Shown here in pieces: positions 62,086 to 64,000 of a stretch of DNA of 64,000 bases. Made by a program: the position numbers and the translations under genes. Position 1 is the first letter of the stretch. The number at the start of each line of letters is the position of its first letter. Below the pieces are notes generated by a model. It saw nothing but the letters and a program-made list of their open reading frames with translations. It searched no databases and was not told the origin of the DNA. Origin of the DNA: Sorangium cellulosum So0157-2 (GTDB lineage Bacteria > Myxococcota_A > Polyangia > Polyangiales > Polyangiaceae); NCBI RefSeq assembly GCF_000418325.1, contig NC_021658.1, positions 434,001-498,000 on the forward strand. The letters run 5' to 3'.

Positions 62086-63342
62086 CTACGCGGCCGCCGG
62101 CCCCCACAGGCCAGGCACGCGCGTCCCGCACGCCGGGCACGCGCCGCCGGAGAGGAGGACCTCCTGCGTCTCGTAGTTGAACCGCCGCACCACGACCTCG
62201 TAACATCCCGGACAGCGGGTGTGCGAGAGCTCGCGCACGCGGTCGGCCACGTTGCTGACGTACACGTACCGCATGCCGCGCGCGTACGCGACGCCGGCCA
62301 CGTCCACGAGGAACGCCGGGTCGGTCGTCAGGCGATCGCGCATCTTGTAGCGCGGGTAAAAGGCGTTGAGGTGCCAGGGGATGTCGGGATCGACGCGGGC
62401 GATCTCGGCGCCGAGGGCGCGGAGGCCGGCCGCCTTGTCGTTGAAGCCCGGGACGACGAGCGTCACGACCTCCACCCAGTAGCCGAGGCGGCGGGCCTCG
62501 CCGATCGCCGCGAGCACGGGCTCCACGCGGCCGCCGAGCGTCCGGTACTGGTCGGCGCTCCACCCCTTCAGATCGACGCGGAACACGTCGGTGACGGGGC
62601 GCATGTACGCGAGCGCCTCGGGGGTCGTGTTGCCGTCCGAGATGAGCGCCGTGACGAGCCCCCGCCGCCGCGCCTCGGTGAACACCGCGCGCGCCCACTC
62701 GGCCGTGATCATCGGCTCGTTGTAGGCGCTGGCGAGGACCCCGCAGCCGGCGGCGACGGCCGTCTCGACCAGATCCGCGGCGCTGATGTCGATCGGCTCG
62801 CCGTCGCCCTCGGGCTCGCGCAGCGCCTGCGAGACCTTCCAGTTCTGGCAATAAGGACACCGCAGGTCGCACCCGAACATCCCGAAGGTGAGCGACCGCG
62901 CGCCGGGGCGCACGTGGAAGATCGTGTTCGTCTCGACCGATCTCACGTAGTGGCGAGCGACGTAGCCGAACGGGACGCGGAGCTCGCCGTCCTGCTCGAA
63001 GCGGATCCCGCACGCGCCCGCGCGCCCCGGCGAGAGGACGCAGCGGTGCGCGCACGCGGTGCACCGGAGATACCCCTCCTCGGGCCCTCGCTCGTAGAGA
63101 TCGCCGGGCACGGTGCGGCGGGCGAGCTTGGCCGTGAGCGGCTCGCCGGGCGCGCCGCCCGCGCCGGGCTCGGCGGGGGCGCGCTCGCCGCCGGCGCAGC
63201 CGGCGCCCGCGTCGGCGGGGGCACGCTCGCCTGCGGGCGCCGCGCCGCGCACGAGGTCCTCGACGCGGACGTGCGGGCGGCAGCCCGGGTCGAGCGGATC
63301 GCCCGTCGCTGCTTCCGGGGCGCTCTGGCCGTTCGTCTCCAT
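62086..63342 (-). CDS. amrS: AmmeMemoRadiSam system radical SAM enzyme AmrS
   Basis: Radical SAM protein of 418 aa. The CX3CX2C cluster is Cys158, Cys162 and Cys165 in FGCDLRCPYCQNW, followed by NEPMIT and VDLKG blocks typical of AmrS. A cysteine-rich segment before it (CTACAHRCVL, ACGIR) and a C-terminal CPGC...CPACG zinc-like pair fit the long AmrS form. The first 70 residues are a Gly/Ala/Pro low-complexity extension, so a downstream start is possible. The Memo and AMMECR1 partners that name the system are not in the window. The modification performed is not known from sequence. Confidence 0.93.
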   Translation of the reverse strand: METNGQSAPEAATGDPLDPGCRPHVRVEDLVRGAAPAGERAPADAGAGCAGGERAPAEPGAGGAPGEPLTAKLARRTVPGDLYERGPEEGYLRCTACAHRCVLSPGRAGACGIRFEQDGELRVPFGYVARHYVRSVETNTIFHVRPGARSLTFGMFGCDLRCPYCQNWKVSQALREPEGDGEPIDISAADLVETAVAAGCGVLASAYNEPMITAEWARAVFTEARRRGLVTALISDGNTTPEALAYMRPVTDVFRVDLKGWSADQYRTLGGRVEPVLAAIGEARRLGYWVEVVTLVVPGFNDKAAGLRALGAEIARVDPDIPWHLNAFYPRYKMRDRLTTDPAFLVDVAGVAYARGMRYVYVSNVADRVRELSHTRCPGCYEVVVRRFNYETQEVLLSGGACPACGTRVPGLWGPAAA

Positions 63343-63459
63343 GGGGAGGCGCCCATCCTCGCATCGGCGCCGCGAAAGACAAGGGCCGGCGCCCGGAACC
63401 AGGAGGCCGAGGGCCCTCGATCGCCGACGCGAGCACCGGTGGGACGGCTCGTGACCCGT

Positions 63460-63686
63460 CGCGACGCTCGACCCGTCAGGTGCCGAGACCCGACCGCGCC
63501 CGGCGCAGGAGCCATCGCGGGCCGGCGCGCCACGTACGCGGCGCCGACCAGGCCGAAGCTCAGCGCCGGCCAGCGAAGGACGAGCGCGGCCCCGCCGGCG
63601 AGGGCGGCGAGCGAGGCAACCGAGGCGCTCAGGACGAGGAAGGTCAGGCCGTAGCGCATGCAGCGGGGATGCGTCCGCTCATCCAT
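63460..63686 (-). pseudogene. Membrane-anchor remnant or small membrane protein
   Basis: Frame MDERTHPRCMRYGLTFLVLS then ASLAALAGGAALVLRWPALS and FGLVGAAYVARRPAM, two hydrophobic helices like the anchor of larger membrane proteins. No stop follows soon; the frame drifts into Arg/Ala-rich non-coding-like sequence inside amrS. It is probably a truncated gene, or a short protein whose end I cannot fix. Confidence 0.35.
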
Positions 63687-63690
63687 GCCC

Positions 63691-64000
63691 TCACATCGCG
63701 TGCTCCTCGAAGAAGTCGAGCAGCCGCTCGCTCGCGTCGAACGTCTCGCTCTTCGGCCCGAACACCGGCGGCAGATCTCCTCCGCCCGGCCACGTGTGCC
63801 CGCCCCCCTCGACCGCGCAGTGCTCGACCTCGGCCTCCTCAGCGCAGCGCGACCACGCCCTACACGTCGTGTCGCCGTGCGCGTAGGTGACGTGCGAGAC
63901 GCGGGCGCAGCCGTCGCGCTCGCGCCAGATCGCGAGGCTCTCGGCCACGGAGATGAACTCGAGGCTCCCCGGCACGGGCACCGGGACCACCCCCGTGCCT
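63691..64000 (-). CDS. PHB depolymerase / feruloyl esterase family protein (C-terminus, partial)
   Basis: The frame is open to the right edge, so the N-terminal part is outside the window and the apparent GTG at 63990 is not the start. Visible residues SVAESLAIWRERDGCARV then AEVEHCAVEGGGHTWPGGGD contain the GGGHTWPG motif with the catalytic His of the esterase/PHB-depolymerase (LpqC-like) family. C-terminal helix ASERLLDFFEEH. Likely exported alpha/beta hydrolase; its Ser and Asp cannot be seen. Confidence 0.85.
   Translation of the reverse strand, partial: GTGVVPVPVPGSLEFISVAESLAIWRERDGCARVSHVTYAHGDTTCRAWSRCAEEAEVEHCAVEGGGHTWPGGGDLPPVFGPKSETFDASERLLDFFEEHAM

Overview
The window is very GC-rich chromosomal DNA. 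Genes are dense and GC-ending codons are strongly preferred. It is rich in lipoproteins with short low-complexity linkers after the lipobox. It also has a Ser/Thr kinase with extra output domains, large PAS/GAF histidine kinases, a sigma-54 activator with a V4R sensor domain and a trypsin-like protease. Together these suggest a large-genome myxobacterium of the Sorangium/Polyangium type. This is an inference from gene content; no rRNA or other marker was seen.

Left part (1-13.7 kb): the 3' part of a di-heme peroxidase-like lipoprotein gene, a heterodimeric ABC exporter pair with overlapping genes, an Ohr-type peroxidase, and a C-terminal scrap of a TetR regulator. Then comes a tight four-gene set: a Tat-exported DUF1501 protein, a DUF1549/DUF1553-like lipoprotein with one CxxCH, a lipoprotein with odd C-Xn-CH motifs, and a Cys-rich Gly-Trp repeat lipoprotein. 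A DJ-1/PfpI protein with an exported leader follows. 13.8-25 kb: a GST-like protein, a kinase / P-loop ATPase / nucleotide cyclase fusion, azlCD, a TetR-P450 operon behind a clear palindromic operator, a metallo-hydrolase and an 845-residue sensor kinase.

Middle part (25-42 kb): this is the worn, repeat-rich zone. It holds remnants of an oxyR-like and a catalase gene, a Gfo/Idh/MocA oxidoreductase, and a REP-associated tyrosine transposase surrounded by short repeats. An AHSA1 protein and a primary-like sigma factor follow, then a decayed ECF sigma/FecR pair that runs into a 43-bp tandem array. Intact genes follow: a secreted protein, an ArsC-like protein, a V4R/sigma-54 activator, a zinc-ribbon protein, a His-rich lipoprotein, a small acidic lipoprotein, an atypical SDR, a membrane protein and a DUF4142 lipoprotein with a Gln-rich repetitive tail whose 3' end is duplicated nearby.

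Right part (42-64 kb): a CPBP protease, a 1225-residue PAS/GAF sensor kinase, a propeller lipoprotein, a GFA protein and an AddB-like nuclease. A toxin-antitoxin module (UPF0175 + DUF3368) lies between two 195-bp direct repeats. A secreted lipoprotein is followed by a second 43-bp tandem array with a 129-bp higher-order repeat beside a truncated Cys-rich gene. Then come a RibD-type deaminase, a trypsin-like protease convergent with a beta-propeller/di-heme cytochrome, an ATC-hydrolase-like protein, the radical SAM enzyme AmrS and the C-terminus of a PHB-depolymerase-type esterase.

Most genes are ordinary envelope and signalling functions. The most unusual content is the kinase/ATPase/cyclase fusion, the two independent 43-bp arrays in decayed genes, the repeat-bracketed toxin-antitoxin module, and the planctomycete-like surface lipoprotein cluster. 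No CRISPR array, rRNA or tRNA was recognised.
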